The notes: generated by a model from the letters alone, not told the origin. Counted from the first letter of the stretch, positions 8,629 to 17,202 are shown. The stretch is 64,000 nucleotides of DNA from Halorubrum sp. DM2 (GCF_901686465.1 NZ_LR594487.1:2679773-2743772), one strand, 5' to 3'. Numbers and translations: made by a program.

Positions 8629-10233
8629 ATGAAGATCGCCGGACTCGCGAGCAACCGGGGACGGAACCTCAGACACATCGCCGACGCCGCGCCCGGCGGC
8701 GCGGAGCTGTCGGTCGTCCTGACGAACCGCGAGCAGGCACCCGTTCTGGAGGCCGCGACGGAGCGCCGCGTCCCGACCGAGGTCGTCGAGCGCGACGAGG
8801 GGGAGTCGCGGGAGGCACACGAGCGCCGGATCGTCGAACGTCTCTCCGACTACGACTTCGATCTGGTCTGTCTGGACGGCTACATGCGCGTGCTGACCGA
8901 CGAGTTCCTCGACGCGGTCCCGACGACGCTGAACGTCCACCCCTCGCTGCTCCCGTCGTTCCCCGGCACCGACGCCCACGAGCAGGTGCTGGCCGCCGGC
9001 GTTCGAACGACCGGCTGTACGGTCCACGTCGTCACCGAGGAGGTCGACGCCGGCCCGGTCGTCACGCAGGAGCCGATCCCCGTCTACGAGGACGACGACG
9101 CCGACTCGCTGAAGGCGCGCGTCCTCCGCGAGGCCGAGTTCACTGCGTACCCGCGGGCGGTCCGGTGGTTCGCCGAGGACCGCGTGACCGTCGAGCGCGA
9201 CGCGGACGGTAGCCCGGTCGATGTCGCGGTCGAGGGCGACGTGGGCGGCGACTTCCCCGAGCGGCGGTTCGTCTCCGAGGAGCGGACCGCCACGCTCCGG
9301 TACGGCGAGAACCCGCATCAGGACGCCGCCTTGTACGTCGACGACGGCTGCGAGGAGGCGAGCGTCGTCGACGCCGACCAGCTGAACCCCGGTGCGAAGG
9401 GCATGGGGTACAACAACTACAACGACGCCGACGCCGCGCTGGACCTCGTGAAGGAGTTCGACGACCCCGCGGCCGCGGTGATCAAACACACTAACCCCGC
9501 GGGCTGTGCGGTCGGAGACGACCTCGCGGACGCGTACGACCGCGCGCTGCGAACCGACGCGAAGTCGGCGTTCGGCGGCATCGTCGCGCTGAACTGCGAG
9601 TGCGACGCCGACACCGCGACCGCGGTCGCCGACTCGTTCAAGGAGGTCGTCGTCGCGCCCGGCTACACCGACAGCGCGCTCGACGTCCTCACGGAGAAGA
9701 AGAACCTCCGCGTCCTCGACGTGGGCCCGCTCGGCGAGGGCGACGACCGGTTCTCGGAGCGGTTCACCGAGAAACCGATCGTCGGCGGCCGCCTCGTTCA
9801 GGCGCGCGACCGACAGTCGCCGACCGCAGAGGACTTGGAGGTCGTCACCGAGCGCGAGCCGACCGACGAGCAGGTCGAGACGATGCTGTTCGCGTGGCAG
9901 ACCCTCAAGCACGTGAAATCGAACGGCATCCTCTTCGCGACCGGCACCGAGACGGTCGGCGTCGGGATGGGACAGGTCTCGCGGGTCGACGCCGTCACGC
10001 TCGCGGCGATGAAAGCCGAGAAGGACGCGGAGGGCAAGTCCGCCGAGGGCGCGGTGATGGCCTCGGACGCCTTCTTCCCGTTCCCGGACGCGATCGAGGA
10101 GGCGGCCGACGCGGGGATCGAGGCCGTGATCCAGCCCGGCGGCTCCGTCAACGACGAGGACGTGATCGCCGCCGCCGACGAGCGCGACATGGCGATGGCG
10201 TTCACCGGGACGCGTTGCTTCCGGCACGACTGA
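8629..10233 (+). CDS. purNH: Fusion of GAR formyltransferase (PurN) and AICAR transformylase (PurH C-domain)
   Basis: 534 residues. Residues 1-190 are PurN: the N-terminal IAGLASNRGRNLRHI loop, the catalytic segment LNVHPSLLPSFPGTDAHEQ, and the GCTVHVVTEEVDAGPVV strand. Residues about 205-534 are the AICAR formyltransferase domain: RYGENPHQDAALY, then IKHTNPAGCAV, then the C-terminal IQPGGSVNDEDVI and FTGTRCFRHD. The usual PurH N-terminal IMP-cyclohydrolase (MGS-like) domain is absent, replaced by PurN. Both formyl transfers of purine synthesis are therefore on one chain. IMP cyclisation must come from another enzyme, PurO in known haloarchaea. The start is supported by the leaderless promoter. 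Confidence 0.95.
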   Translation: MKIAGLASNRGRNLRHIADAAPGGAELSVVLTNREQAPVLEAATERRVPTEVVERDEGESREAHERRIVERLSDYDFDLVCLDGYMRVLTDEFLDAVPTTLNVHPSLLPSFPGTDAHEQVLAAGVRTTGCTVHVVTEEVDAGPVVTQEPIPVYEDDDADSLKARVLREAEFTAYPRAVRWFAEDRVTVERDADGSPVDVAVEGDVGGDFPERRFVSEERTATLRYGENPHQDAALYVDDGCEEASVVDADQLNPGAKGMGYNNYNDADAALDLVKEFDDPAAAVIKHTNPAGCAVGDDLADAYDRALRTDAKSAFGGIVALNCECDADTATAVADSFKEVVVAPGYTDSALDVLTEKKNLRVLDVGPLGEGDDRFSERFTEKPIVGGRLVQARDRQSPTAEDLEVVTEREPTDEQVETMLFAWQTLKHVKSNGILFATGTETVGVGMGQVSRVDAVTLAAMKAEKDAEGKSAEGAVMASDAFFPFPDAIEEAADAGIEAVIQPGGSVNDEDVIAAADERDMAMAFTGTRCFRHD

Positions 10234-10271
10234 CGGGCGCTGTCGCGTCCGTCGACCTCGCCGGCGGCGGT

Positions 10272-11312
10272 TTACACCGACCGGCCGCCGTCGGGATACC
10301 ACACCCCCTGACCCGGGGTGTGGTGGTGCCACAGGTCGTCCTCGCGGATGAGCCGCTGATCCCGCCACCGGAACCGGGCGTTGCCCACGTACGAGAACGG
10401 ATCGGGCGTCTCCGCCGCCGTCACGAGCGAGCGCTGACAGGCAGTGAACTCCGGACGCACCCCGTCGCCCGCCTGCGTGAATCGATGGTCGACGGTGTCG
10501 CCGGTCTCCTCCGCAACACGCCGGACCGCCAGCCCTCCGGTCTCGCTCGCCGGCGGGGCGGTCGCGCGCAAGCGGTCGTCAAACGAGGCCACGAGCCGCA
10601 CCTGATCGGCGTCGTACGCCCCGTCGCCGCCGCGTATCGTCCCCCGCAGTTCGAGTTCGACGTGGGTCCCGTCCGCGTCGCTGACAACTCGAACCGCGTC
10701 CCGACGGGTGAATGCGGCCACGTCGTTGCGACCGTGGACGTACGAGGGGCCGAGCGTCCTCGCCTCCTCGTCGAACCCGGGCGGGCGGTCCGACAGCTCC
10801 GCGTCGACCGCGCACGCGGTTCGCGGCGGATTCAGCACGGTGTCGACCGCTCCGGCGAGGCCGCCCGGGACCTCGATCCCCTCGAACACGTGCGTGACCA
10901 GCCCGTCTTCGGACGGGACGGCGGCCGCGACGCGCGTATCTGACCCCCAACCGTCGCTGGCGAAGCCGTACGGCCGACCGTCGGCCGCACAGAGGTCCAT
11001 GGGAAGCACCTGTGCGTTGCGGCCGACGACCACCACCGGAGTCGACTCCCGAAGCGCAGTCCCCGGCTCCAGTCGGTCGAACCCGTCGGACGGGAACAGC
11101 GCGACGCGTGCGGCCGCGGGGTCATCGACGGTCTGCGGGTCGGCACCGTCCGGGAGCGGAACGCCGTCGGCGACGTAGAGCGGACCTACGCTGAACTCGT
11201 TCGGACCGGTCTGTGATGTCAAGTTTCCGAGCCGGGCGCTACAGCCGGCGAGACCGCCGGCGAATCCGGTACCGACTGCCGCGAGGAGGGCGCGACGAGA
11301 GCGGGAGGGCAT
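10272..11312 (-). CDS. Secreted Tat-type lipoprotein, function unknown
   Basis: 346 residues. The start MPSRSRRALLAAVG gives a twin-arginine-like signal followed by GGLAGC, a lipobox at about residue 23, so the protein should be exported and lipid-anchored. The mature part has alternating beta strands (VGPLYVADGVPLPDG, FEGIEVPGGLAGAVD, THVELELRGTIRGGDG) and no catalytic motif I recognise. Two cysteines late in the protein may pair outside the cell. It lies divergently from the MFS transporter with a 220 bp gap. The longer reading frame upstream of this ATG is rejected because it would bury the signal peptide. Confidence 0.75.
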   Translation of the reverse strand: MPSRSRRALLAAVGTGFAGGLAGCSARLGNLTSQTGPNEFSVGPLYVADGVPLPDGADPQTVDDPAAARVALFPSDGFDRLEPGTALRESTPVVVVGRNAQVLPMDLCAADGRPYGFASDGWGSDTRVAAAVPSEDGLVTHVFEGIEVPGGLAGAVDTVLNPPRTACAVDAELSDRPPGFDEEARTLGPSYVHGRNDVAAFTRRDAVRVVSDADGTHVELELRGTIRGGDGAYDADQVRLVASFDDRLRATAPPASETGGLAVRRVAEETGDTVDHRFTQAGDGVRPEFTACQRSLVTAAETPDPFSYVGNARFRWRDQRLIREDDLWHHHTPGQGVWYPDGGRSV

Positions 11313-11532
11313 ACGGAACTCGGGACACGACCGCGACAAATCAGTTTTGTGGTTGGATCCGCGATCACCGTTTCTGACGCCCGGAATCGGCCGAAAGCAC
11401 CCTATTCGCGCGAATCTCTCTGTCGGCGTCGTCCGATCCGACTCTCGTTCGATTGAAACGATAACCCCACGCGGACCGCCGGATCTGCGGGCCTTTTGTC
11501 TCGGGACGCACTGAGGCCGAGCCGAGACGACC

Positions 11533-12834
11533 GTGGCGCAGTTCGGCAACTCGGTACGGCTGCTCGGGGACCGGGAGTTCGCGGCGCTCGCCGGGACCGC
11601 GTTCGCGCGCAGTCAGGCGTACTCGACGATCCTCATCGCCCTCGCGCTGTACGCGGATCTGTTCGGCACTACCGGGTTCGTCGAGGGACTCTTTGGCACC
11701 GCCTTCGCGGTCGTCCAACTCGTCATCGTCCTCCCGCTCGGCCGGTGGGTCGACACCGGGAACGCGAAGCGGTGGCTGCTCGGCGGCTTTCTGGTCAACG
11801 TCGCCGTCTTCGTCGGGTTCGCCTTGGTCGACAGCTCGGTCCACGTGATCCTCGTGCGGATGGTCCAGGGGCTCGGCGCGAGCGTCCTCTGGATCACGGG
11901 CGCGACGGTGATCGGCGAGATCAGCCCGGACGACGAGCGGGGGCGCTGGCTCGGCTCGTACAACCAGTTCGCCTCCTTCTCGTCGCTCGCGGGCGACCTC
12001 GTCGGCGGCTACCTGCTGTACGCCTACGGCTTCTCCGAGACGTACCTCGTCTTGACGCTCGTCACGCTCGCCGCCTTCGCCTTAGTGTACGCCTTCCTCC
12101 GCGACAACCCCGGCGGCCGGAAGGACCCCGAGGACGCGGGCGGGATCGAGACGTTCCGGTCGCTTCTCGGACTCCCAATGCTGCGCGCCCTCGTCTTCTT
12201 CCGGTTCACCTTCAGCGTCGGGAAGATGGCGGTGATCATCTTCCTCCCCATCTACGCGCGGACGTCGTTCGGCATCTCCGCGTTCGCCATCGGCTGGATC
12301 ATGGCCGGCGGGAAGGCGACGAAGGCGCTCACGCAGGGGTTCGTCGGCGACCTCACCGACCGCTACGAGCGCACCTACCTGTTCGTCGCGGTCGGCGCGC
12401 TCCTGTACGGCGTCGGCACGGCGACGATCCCCCTCGCCGCGTACTTCGAGGGGACCGTCTCGCCGGTCACCGTCTCGTACCTCGGCGACTCCCAGACGCT
12501 CGGCGGGGCCTTCTTCGCGCTGTTCGGGGCCTACTCGCTTCTGGGGATCGCGGACTCGATCCGGCTGCCGGCGAGCATGTCGCTGTTCGTCAGCGAGGGG
12601 GAGGCGTACGACTCCGTCGCCAGCGCGATGAGCCTGCGGTCCGTCTCGTGGAAGGTCGGGCAGGTCGTCGGTCCGGTGCTGGTCGGCACCACGATGGACG
12701 GGACGAGCACCGAGACCGGGTTCCTGCTCGCGGCCGCGTTCATCGCGTTCGCGACGACCGGCTTCGCGTGGCAGGCGCGGAACGCCCACCGCGCCGCCCG
12801 GGATCCCGGACCCGCGGTCCCCGGCGACGACTGA
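11533..12834 (+). CDS. Major facilitator superfamily transporter
   Basis: 433 residues with a GTG start. About 12 hydrophobic helices are visible in two halves (residues about 25-185 and 225-425). The loop between helices 2 and 3 carries LPLGRWVDTGNAKRWL, the MFS motif A, and a degenerate copy (FVGDLTDRYERTYLF) is in the second half, as expected from the internal duplication. Family knowledge makes it a proton- or sodium-coupled transporter of small molecules, possibly drug efflux; the substrate cannot be read from sequence. It is a single-gene unit whose 3' end faces the M42 peptidase gene (convergent). Confidence 0.85.
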   Translation: MAQFGNSVRLLGDREFAALAGTAFARSQAYSTILIALALYADLFGTTGFVEGLFGTAFAVVQLVIVLPLGRWVDTGNAKRWLLGGFLVNVAVFVGFALVDSSVHVILVRMVQGLGASVLWITGATVIGEISPDDERGRWLGSYNQFASFSSLAGDLVGGYLLYAYGFSETYLVLTLVTLAAFALVYAFLRDNPGGRKDPEDAGGIETFRSLLGLPMLRALVFFRFTFSVGKMAVIIFLPIYARTSFGISAFAIGWIMAGGKATKALTQGFVGDLTDRYERTYLFVAVGALLYGVGTATIPLAAYFEGTVSPVTVSYLGDSQTLGGAFFALFGAYSLLGIADSIRLPASMSLFVSEGEAYDSVASAMSLRSVSWKVGQVVGPVLVGTTMDGTSTETGFLLAAAFIAFATTGFAWQARNAHRAARDPGPAVPGDD

Positions 12835-12861
12835 GTCGCGGGGTCCGACGCGAACTCCGGC

Positions 12862-13920
12862 TCAGAGGGTGTAGTCGTCTTCGCCCGTCTCGGACTCCAA
12901 GAACGCCGTCAGAAGGTTGATCGTCGCCTCCACGTCGCCGCCGTCGGCGGTTTCGGTGACAGTGTGGAGGTACCGCGTCGGGATCGAGATCGCGCCGACG
13001 GGCTTCGCCCCCGCCGTGTTCTGGAACCCGGCCGTGTCGGTGCCGCCCGCGGGCAGCACCTCGTGTTGGTGGTCGATGTCCTCCGCTTCAGCCACGTCGG
13101 TGAGGCGACCGTGGACCTTCGGGCTGGTGATCACCGAGGAGTCCTTCAGCTTGACGGCCGCGCCCTCGCCGAGTTCGGTGACGGCGTCGGCCTCGTCGCC
13201 GATCTGGGGCACGTCGTTGGCGACGGTGACGTCTAAGGCGATCGCGAGGTCGGGGTCGATGTCGACGCCGAGCGCGGTCGCCCCCCGAATGCCGACCTCC
13301 TCCTGAACCGTCGCCGCGAAGTGGATCGTGGCGTCGGGCTCCTCGATTCGGTCGGCCGCTTCGAGCATCGCGAACAGGCAGATCCGGTCGTCGAGCGCCT
13401 TGCCCGTGATCCGGTCTCCCATCCGCGTCGTGGTCTGATCGAGGGTGACGAGGTCGCCGACGCTCACGAGGTCGTCGACCGCCTCGGCGTCGCGCCCGAG
13501 GTCGATGAAGACGTCTTTCACCTCGTCGTCCGTCTCCTGCTGTTCCTCCGTGAGCGTGTGCGGCGGGACGGAGCCGATGACGCCGGTCAGGTCCTCGTCG
13601 CCGTGGACGGTAACGCGCTGCGCGCGCAGCACGCGGGCGTCGAAGCCGCCGAGGGGGTCCACCTGAACGAACCCGTCGTCGGTGACGTGCCGGACCATGA
13701 ACCCGATCTCGTCCATGTGGGCCGCCACGGCGACCGAGTAGTCCGCGTCGCCCTCGATCGTCCCGACGACGTTGCCCATCGCGTCGGTTCGGACGCGGTC
13801 GACCCTGTCGGCGAACTCGCGCCGGACGACCTCGCGGACGTCGTCCTCGTAGCCCGGGACGCCGCGGGCCTCGGTCAGCTCTCGGAGCAGGTCGAACTCG
13901 AAGTCGAACTCGTGTGCCAT
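12862..13920 (-). CDS. M42 family metallo-aminopeptidase (TET-like)
   Basis: 352 residues. Metal ligands of the co-catalytic dinuclear site are visible in AAHMDEIGFM (His about 69), the catalytic EE pair in TVQEEVGIRGA, and the ligand Asp in ALDVTVAND. GGTDTAGFQ and the late IPTRYLHT (last His ligand) complete the site. M42 enzymes of archaea form large tetrahedral (TET) particles that trim peptides released by the proteasome. The chosen ATG (MAHEFDFEFDLL) follows a region without coding character. The length is normal for the family. Confidence 0.9.
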   Translation of the reverse strand: MAHEFDFEFDLLRELTEARGVPGYEDDVREVVRREFADRVDRVRTDAMGNVVGTIEGDADYSVAVAAHMDEIGFMVRHVTDDGFVQVDPLGGFDARVLRAQRVTVHGDEDLTGVIGSVPPHTLTEEQQETDDEVKDVFIDLGRDAEAVDDLVSVGDLVTLDQTTTRMGDRITGKALDDRICLFAMLEAADRIEEPDATIHFAATVQEEVGIRGATALGVDIDPDLAIALDVTVANDVPQIGDEADAVTELGEGAAVKLKDSSVITSPKVHGRLTDVAEAEDIDHQHEVLPAGGTDTAGFQNTAGAKPVGAISIPTRYLHTVTETADGGDVEATINLLTAFLESETGEDDYTL

Positions 13921-14089
13921 GTCCGTGACTGTCCGCGCCAGCGACAAAGGTCCGCAGGATCCGGCACGGCCGTCTGGCTTTAGTGAAAGCCGAATCATCG
14001 ACGCCGGCGAGGCCCCGTCATTCGGATCTACGGTGATACTCCGATATTTAAATACGGTAAGCGGCCACGAAATATACTTATAAACATCA

Positions 14090-14347
14090 GCGGTGGCGCG
14101 TGCCTGCGAGCGGTCGCCCTCGGCGACCGCGAGTCAGCACGCGCGAGGGAGTCGACCGGTCGGAGCGAAGCGGAGGCCGGTCGACGAGGCTGGGGAGGCA
14201 TGAGGCTGCGGTCGCGGTGTTGTGCGGGGCGGGACTCGAAGGGGCAGTCGCGAGGCGGATGGAGGCGACGCAAGCACCGCAGGAACGAGCAGCGCGAGTG
14301 ACGAGGAGCACAGCGAGCGTCCATCCGCCTCGCGACTGGGGCTTCGG
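14090..14347 (-). repeat. Structured dispersed repeat, copy A (candidate ncRNA)
   Basis: Reads CCGAAGCCCC at 14347 down to the conserved GGCACGCGCCACC end near 14090 on the minus strand. Stem P1 pairs 14247-14262 with 14321-14336, 16 perfect base pairs. P2 pairs 14151-14159 with 14177-14185. P3 pairs 14110-14118 with 14122-14130. The loop/linker sequences (CCCCTTCGAGTCCC, CCTCCCCAGCCTC, TCGCAGGCACGCGCC) are nearly identical to the other copies, while the stems differ yet stay paired. The TTATAA at 14371-14376 is centred 26 bp before the first C of CCGAAG. Short open frames crossing it are artefacts. Confidence 0.8.
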
Positions 14348-14370
14348 TGGTGTCCGTATTGATCTGCGAT

Positions 14371-14376
14371 TTATAA
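14371..14376. promoter_or_regulatory. Palindromic TTATAA box serving repeat copy A
   Basis: TTATAA is its own complement, so it can act in both directions. Its centre is 26 bp from the first base of copy A. If the 119 bp insertion at 14382-14500 is removed, it would also lie 27-28 bp from the first base of copy B on the other strand. Confidence 0.55.
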
Positions 14377-14381
14377 CCAGA

Positions 14382-14500
14382 AACGGCTCTGTTGAAATCC
14401 TATTCTTTAGGTATATTTCCGTCTGAAACAGCCAGTTGATGAGAGCTGCTTATAGGACGGGTGTTTCATGAGCCCTATCGGTGATGAAAACAGAGCCGTT
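14382..14500. mobile_element. MITE-like insertion with 12 bp perfect terminal inverted repeats
   Basis: Ends AACGGCTCTGTT (14382-14393) and its exact complement (14489-14500). No room for a transposase. The left 45 bp match the right end of the element at 25173-25769 (both read GCTCTGTTGAA, a TATTC/TATCC stretch, GGTATATT/GATATATT and CTGAAAC). The ends resemble IS6-family termini (from memory). It sits between repeat copies A and B. No clear target duplication is visible. Confidence 0.6.
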
Positions 14501-14519
14501 GCTAGCGCGGTGAACACCT

Positions 14520-14776
14520 CCGAAGCCCCAGCCGCGAGGACTCCCGCGGCTCGTTGCGCTCCTCGTCGCTCACTGCGTTCGCTCCTGCGGTGCTTACGTC
14601 GCCGAGGAGCGTCCTCGCGGCTGGCCCTTCGAGTCCCACCCGACCGCACCGTACCACCTCACACCTCCCCAGCCTCGTCAGCGGCTCCCGCTGGTCGCCG
14701 CTGACTCCCTCGCGCGGTGCTCCTCACGGTCGCCTTCGGCGACCGCTCGGAGGCACGCGCCACCGCACCGCAGATC
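14520..14776 (+). repeat. Structured dispersed repeat, copy B (candidate ncRNA)
   Basis: Plus-strand copy in inverted orientation to copy A. CCGAAGCCCC begins at 14520. P1 pairs 14531-14541 with 14611-14621 (11 bp), P2 pairs 14677-14684 with 14698-14705, and P3 pairs 14728-14734 with 14738-14744. It ends at CACCGCACCGCAGAT near 14776. There is no TATA box at -26 because the MITE-like insertion lies immediately upstream, so this copy may be silent. Confidence 0.8.
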
Positions 14777-14847
14777 GGTCGTTCCTCTCCCTGTATTGGC
14801 CGCTGGGGGCACAGAACCCATCTCCTTTGACAGAGCCTCAGAAACGG

Positions 14848-14914
14848 CCACGTACGGCCGAGCAACTGGGGATTCGGCGGTGGCCAGCGTGGACCCGCTC
14901 TTTGTCCCTTATAA
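14848..14914 (-). repeat. Half-element related to the 5' end of the structured repeat
   Basis: On the minus strand, TTATAA at 14909-14914 is followed about 35 bp later by CCGAATCCCC and a short CAGTTGCTCGGC-type stretch ending near 14850 in a GTACGTGG-like sequence. The stretch at 51383-51438 has the same layout. The rest of the repeat is missing. The remaining DNA up to 15050 shows only promoter-like T-rich stretches for the next gene. Confidence 0.45.
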
Positions 14915-15050
14915 CTGATCGGACGGAGCTTCGGCGACGTTTTCGCCCACCCACGCCGCGTACTCCGAGCGTCGTCGCGAGATAACAACCCTAAATAAGT
15001 TTACCGTTGTTCCGCAACCCTTTTGCGGGCGCTCGCGGGATGGAGTGTGT

Positions 15051-15308
15051 ATGAGCGACGTGAGAGCGGAACTCCGCGAACAGTTCTTAGAGGCGTTCGG
15101 CGGCGCAGACTTCCCCGTCGAGAACCAGATGGACCTCGTCCCGGCGCTGCCGGACGGCCCCGCGACGAAGTTCGAAGCCGGCGACGTGAGCCTCACCGCC
15201 ATGGAGATGGCGGCGAAGCTCGGCAGCGAACAGGAGTTCCCCTACGACACCGCCGAGGAACTCGTCGACGACATCCTCGACGGGCTGGAAGCGAAGGGGA
15301 TGATCTGA
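15051..15308 (+). CDS. MTH865-like small protein
   Basis: 85 residues, all helical, matching the MTH865 family (short archaeal EF-hand-like fold, from memory): SDVRAELREQFLEAFGGADFP at the start and DTAEELVDDILDGLEAKGMI at the end. No metal-binding or catalytic residues stand out. The ATG at 15051 is preferred to the in-frame GTG two codons earlier, because a T-rich box centred near 15022 puts the mRNA start almost at it. The function is unknown, but the family is widespread in archaea. Confidence 0.75.
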   Translation: MSDVRAELREQFLEAFGGADFPVENQMDLVPALPDGPATKFEAGDVSLTAMEMAAKLGSEQEFPYDTAEELVDDILDGLEAKGMI

Positions 15309-15415
15309 GTCGGTCGGTTCGGAACCACTTTTTTTGCCGGCGATCCGCGGCACTCGAAGTCTCGTAGCCGCGACGCCGGCGGGAAGTTGATTACCGCGGA
15401 GCCGTTACGGCGGGT

Positions 15416-16177
15416 GTGTCCGCCGATCTCATCGGACTGCTGCCGCGGTGGGTCCTCTGGGGGATCGGTCTCGGGGGCGTCGCCACCGCAGTCGTCGCGG
15501 TCGCGTTCTACCTCGGCGACCGGTTCGCTCCGCCCCGCGCCGCGGCGACCGGCCGCCGTGGTGCCGCCGGCGACGAGCGCCGCCGCCGCGAGATCCGGAC
15601 GTACCTGAACGCGGCCGGTGAACGCTTCGATGAGGACCACGCGTTCGGCGGCGTTTCGGTCCCCTTCTATCTCCCCGAGCGCGGCGTCGCCATCACCTTC
15701 GACGCGCACGACTACTTCCGGCTGGAGGGCGAGGGCGTCTACACGGTCCTCTGTGAACACGAGATGCCGGGCCGCGGGCTCGGCCGCCGGCTTCCGTTCG
15801 ACGTCGACGAACCCGACTGGGCGACGGGCGAGTCGACGGATTCGGGCGGCGGCCGATCCGGACGCTTCGGCGGCGACCGCTTCGGAACCGGACGGTCGGC
15901 CGGGCGCGGACCGACCGGACGCGGACCGACCGGGCGCGGTTCCCCCGGGCGAGCCGACCCCGTCGGCGACGCCTTCGACGAACTCGGTCTCGACCGCGAC
16001 GCCGACCTCGACGCGGTGAAGGGTGCCTACCGAGAGCGCGTCAAGGAGACTCACCCGGACCAAGGCGGCGACGAGGAGTCGTTCCGGCGCGTCCGCGAGG
16101 CGTACGCGACCGCCCGCAACCACGCCGACGGCGACGCCGACCGCCGCCGCGAGCGGTCGACCGGGTACGGACGGTGA
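15416..16177 (+). CDS. Membrane-anchored J-domain (DnaJ-like) protein
   Basis: 253 residues with a GTG start. One membrane helix spans residues about 8-33 (WVLWGIGLGGVATAVVAVAF). Residues about 60-135 are a soluble region with no clear family. Residues 150-185 are a low-complexity Gly/Arg stretch with three tandem GRGPTGRG-like units. The C-terminal 65 residues are a J domain (DLDAVKGAYRERVKETHPDQ, with the HPD tripeptide), which stimulates an Hsp70 ATPase. The protein would recruit DnaK to the membrane. Its last codons overlap the next gene by 4 bp (GTGA), so the two are co-translated. Confidence 0.85.
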   Translation: MSADLIGLLPRWVLWGIGLGGVATAVVAVAFYLGDRFAPPRAAATGRRGAAGDERRRREIRTYLNAAGERFDEDHAFGGVSVPFYLPERGVAITFDAHDYFRLEGEGVYTVLCEHEMPGRGLGRRLPFDVDEPDWATGESTDSGGGRSGRFGGDRFGTGRSAGRGPTGRGPTGRGSPGRADPVGDAFDELGLDRDADLDAVKGAYRERVKETHPDQGGDEESFRRVREAYATARNHADGDADRRRERSTGYGR

Positions 16178-16959
16178 CGCGGTCGGACGCCGACGCCGGA
16201 GGCGGACCCGCGTTCCCGGATGTCGCGTTCGCGGAGCGGGGCGTCTACCTCCCCGCGGCCGACGCGCTCGTCGTCGCCGACCTCCACGTCGGCCGCGCCG
16301 AGGCGTCCGCCGTCTCGTTCCCGCTCGGCGAGCGCGGCGACCTCCGCGACCGGTTCGGCGCGCTCCTCGACCGGTTTGACCCCGCGACGGCGGTCGTCGC
16401 AGGCGATGTCGTTCACGCGTTCGACCGGGTCACCGACCGCGCCGTCGAGACCTTGGAGGCGCTCCGCGAGGCGTGTTCGGATCGAGGGGCGGACCTCGAA
16501 CTCGTCGCCGGCAACCACGACACCGCGCTCGCGGACGCGTGGGGCGGGACCGTCCGGGAGGCGTACGTCGTCGAGGAGGCCGCCGCGGCCGGGTTGGAGA
16601 GTCGCACCAGTGCGGGCGAACCTGAAACGCGCACCACCGTGATCTGTCACGGCCACGAACCGCCGTCGGTCACGGCCGACCGGTACGTGATCGGGCACGT
16701 CCACCCGACGATCGAGATAGAGGGCGACCGCCGGCCCTGCTTCCTCCGCGGTCCCGGGACGTACCGCGGTGCCGACGTGCTGCTGTTGCCCGCGTTCACC
16801 CGGCTCGCCGCCGGCGTCCCGGTCAACGACGCGGCGACCGCGGGCCTCGATTCTCCTCTCGTCGACGACGCGGCCGCCCTCGCGCCCGTCGTGTACGACC
16901 CCGACGGCGGGGAGCCGCTCCGGTTCCCGCCGCTCGGGGCGTTCCGCGACCTGTTGTGA
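16174..16959 (+). CDS. Calcineurin-like metallophosphoesterase
   Basis: 261 residues starting at the GTG of the GTGA overlap. The dinuclear metal site is clear: ADLHVGR (residues about 31-37), GDVVHAF, GNHD, ICHGHEP and GHVHPT. This order and the short length fit the archaeal SbcD-like/UPF phosphoesterases, often listed as 'DNA ligase-associated' or helicase-linked. The natural substrate is unknown. It is translationally coupled to the J-domain gene. Confidence 0.85.
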   Translation: MTRSDADAGGGPAFPDVAFAERGVYLPAADALVVADLHVGRAEASAVSFPLGERGDLRDRFGALLDRFDPATAVVAGDVVHAFDRVTDRAVETLEALREACSDRGADLELVAGNHDTALADAWGGTVREAYVVEEAAAAGLESRTSAGEPETRTTVICHGHEPPSVTADRYVIGHVHPTIEIEGDRRPCFLRGPGTYRGADVLLLPAFTRLAAGVPVNDAATAGLDSPLVDDAAALAPVVYDPDGGEPLRFPPLGAFRDLL

Positions 16960-16991
16960 ACGCTTTTACCCGCCCGTGTCAATTGTGACCT

Positions 16992-17195
16992 ATGAACACG
17001 GAGAACGCCTGCCTCGGCTGCGGCGAACCGTTCGACTGGGACGACGGGGTGTGCCCGGCGTGCGGCTGGGACCGCGACGAGTGGGCCGCCTCTGGCCGAC
17101 ACGGGTTGGAGAAGGAGGGGCACGGCGAGCCCGAGGCGGACGAGTCGACCGGCGGGGCCGGCGGCGGGCTCGGCGGTCTCGGACCGATCCGCTGA
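16992..17195 (+). CDS. Small zinc-ribbon protein
   Basis: 67 residues. CLGCGEPFDWDDGVCPACGW in the first 30 residues gives two CxxC pairs, a zinc ribbon. The remainder is an acidic linker and a Gly-rich tail. It has a normal haloarchaeal composition and lies 32 bp after the phosphoesterase on the same strand. The function is unknown; a nucleic-acid or protein adaptor is likely. Confidence 0.7.
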   Translation: MNTENACLGCGEPFDWDDGVCPACGWDRDEWAASGRHGLEKEGHGEPEADESTGGAGGGLGGLGPIR

Positions 17196-17202
17196 CCGCG
17201 GC

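Noticed and set aside
14382-14500. Direct target duplication flanking the MITE-like insertion
   Set aside because: No matching bases of 4 or more directly outside both ends. Either the insertion made none or it has decayed.
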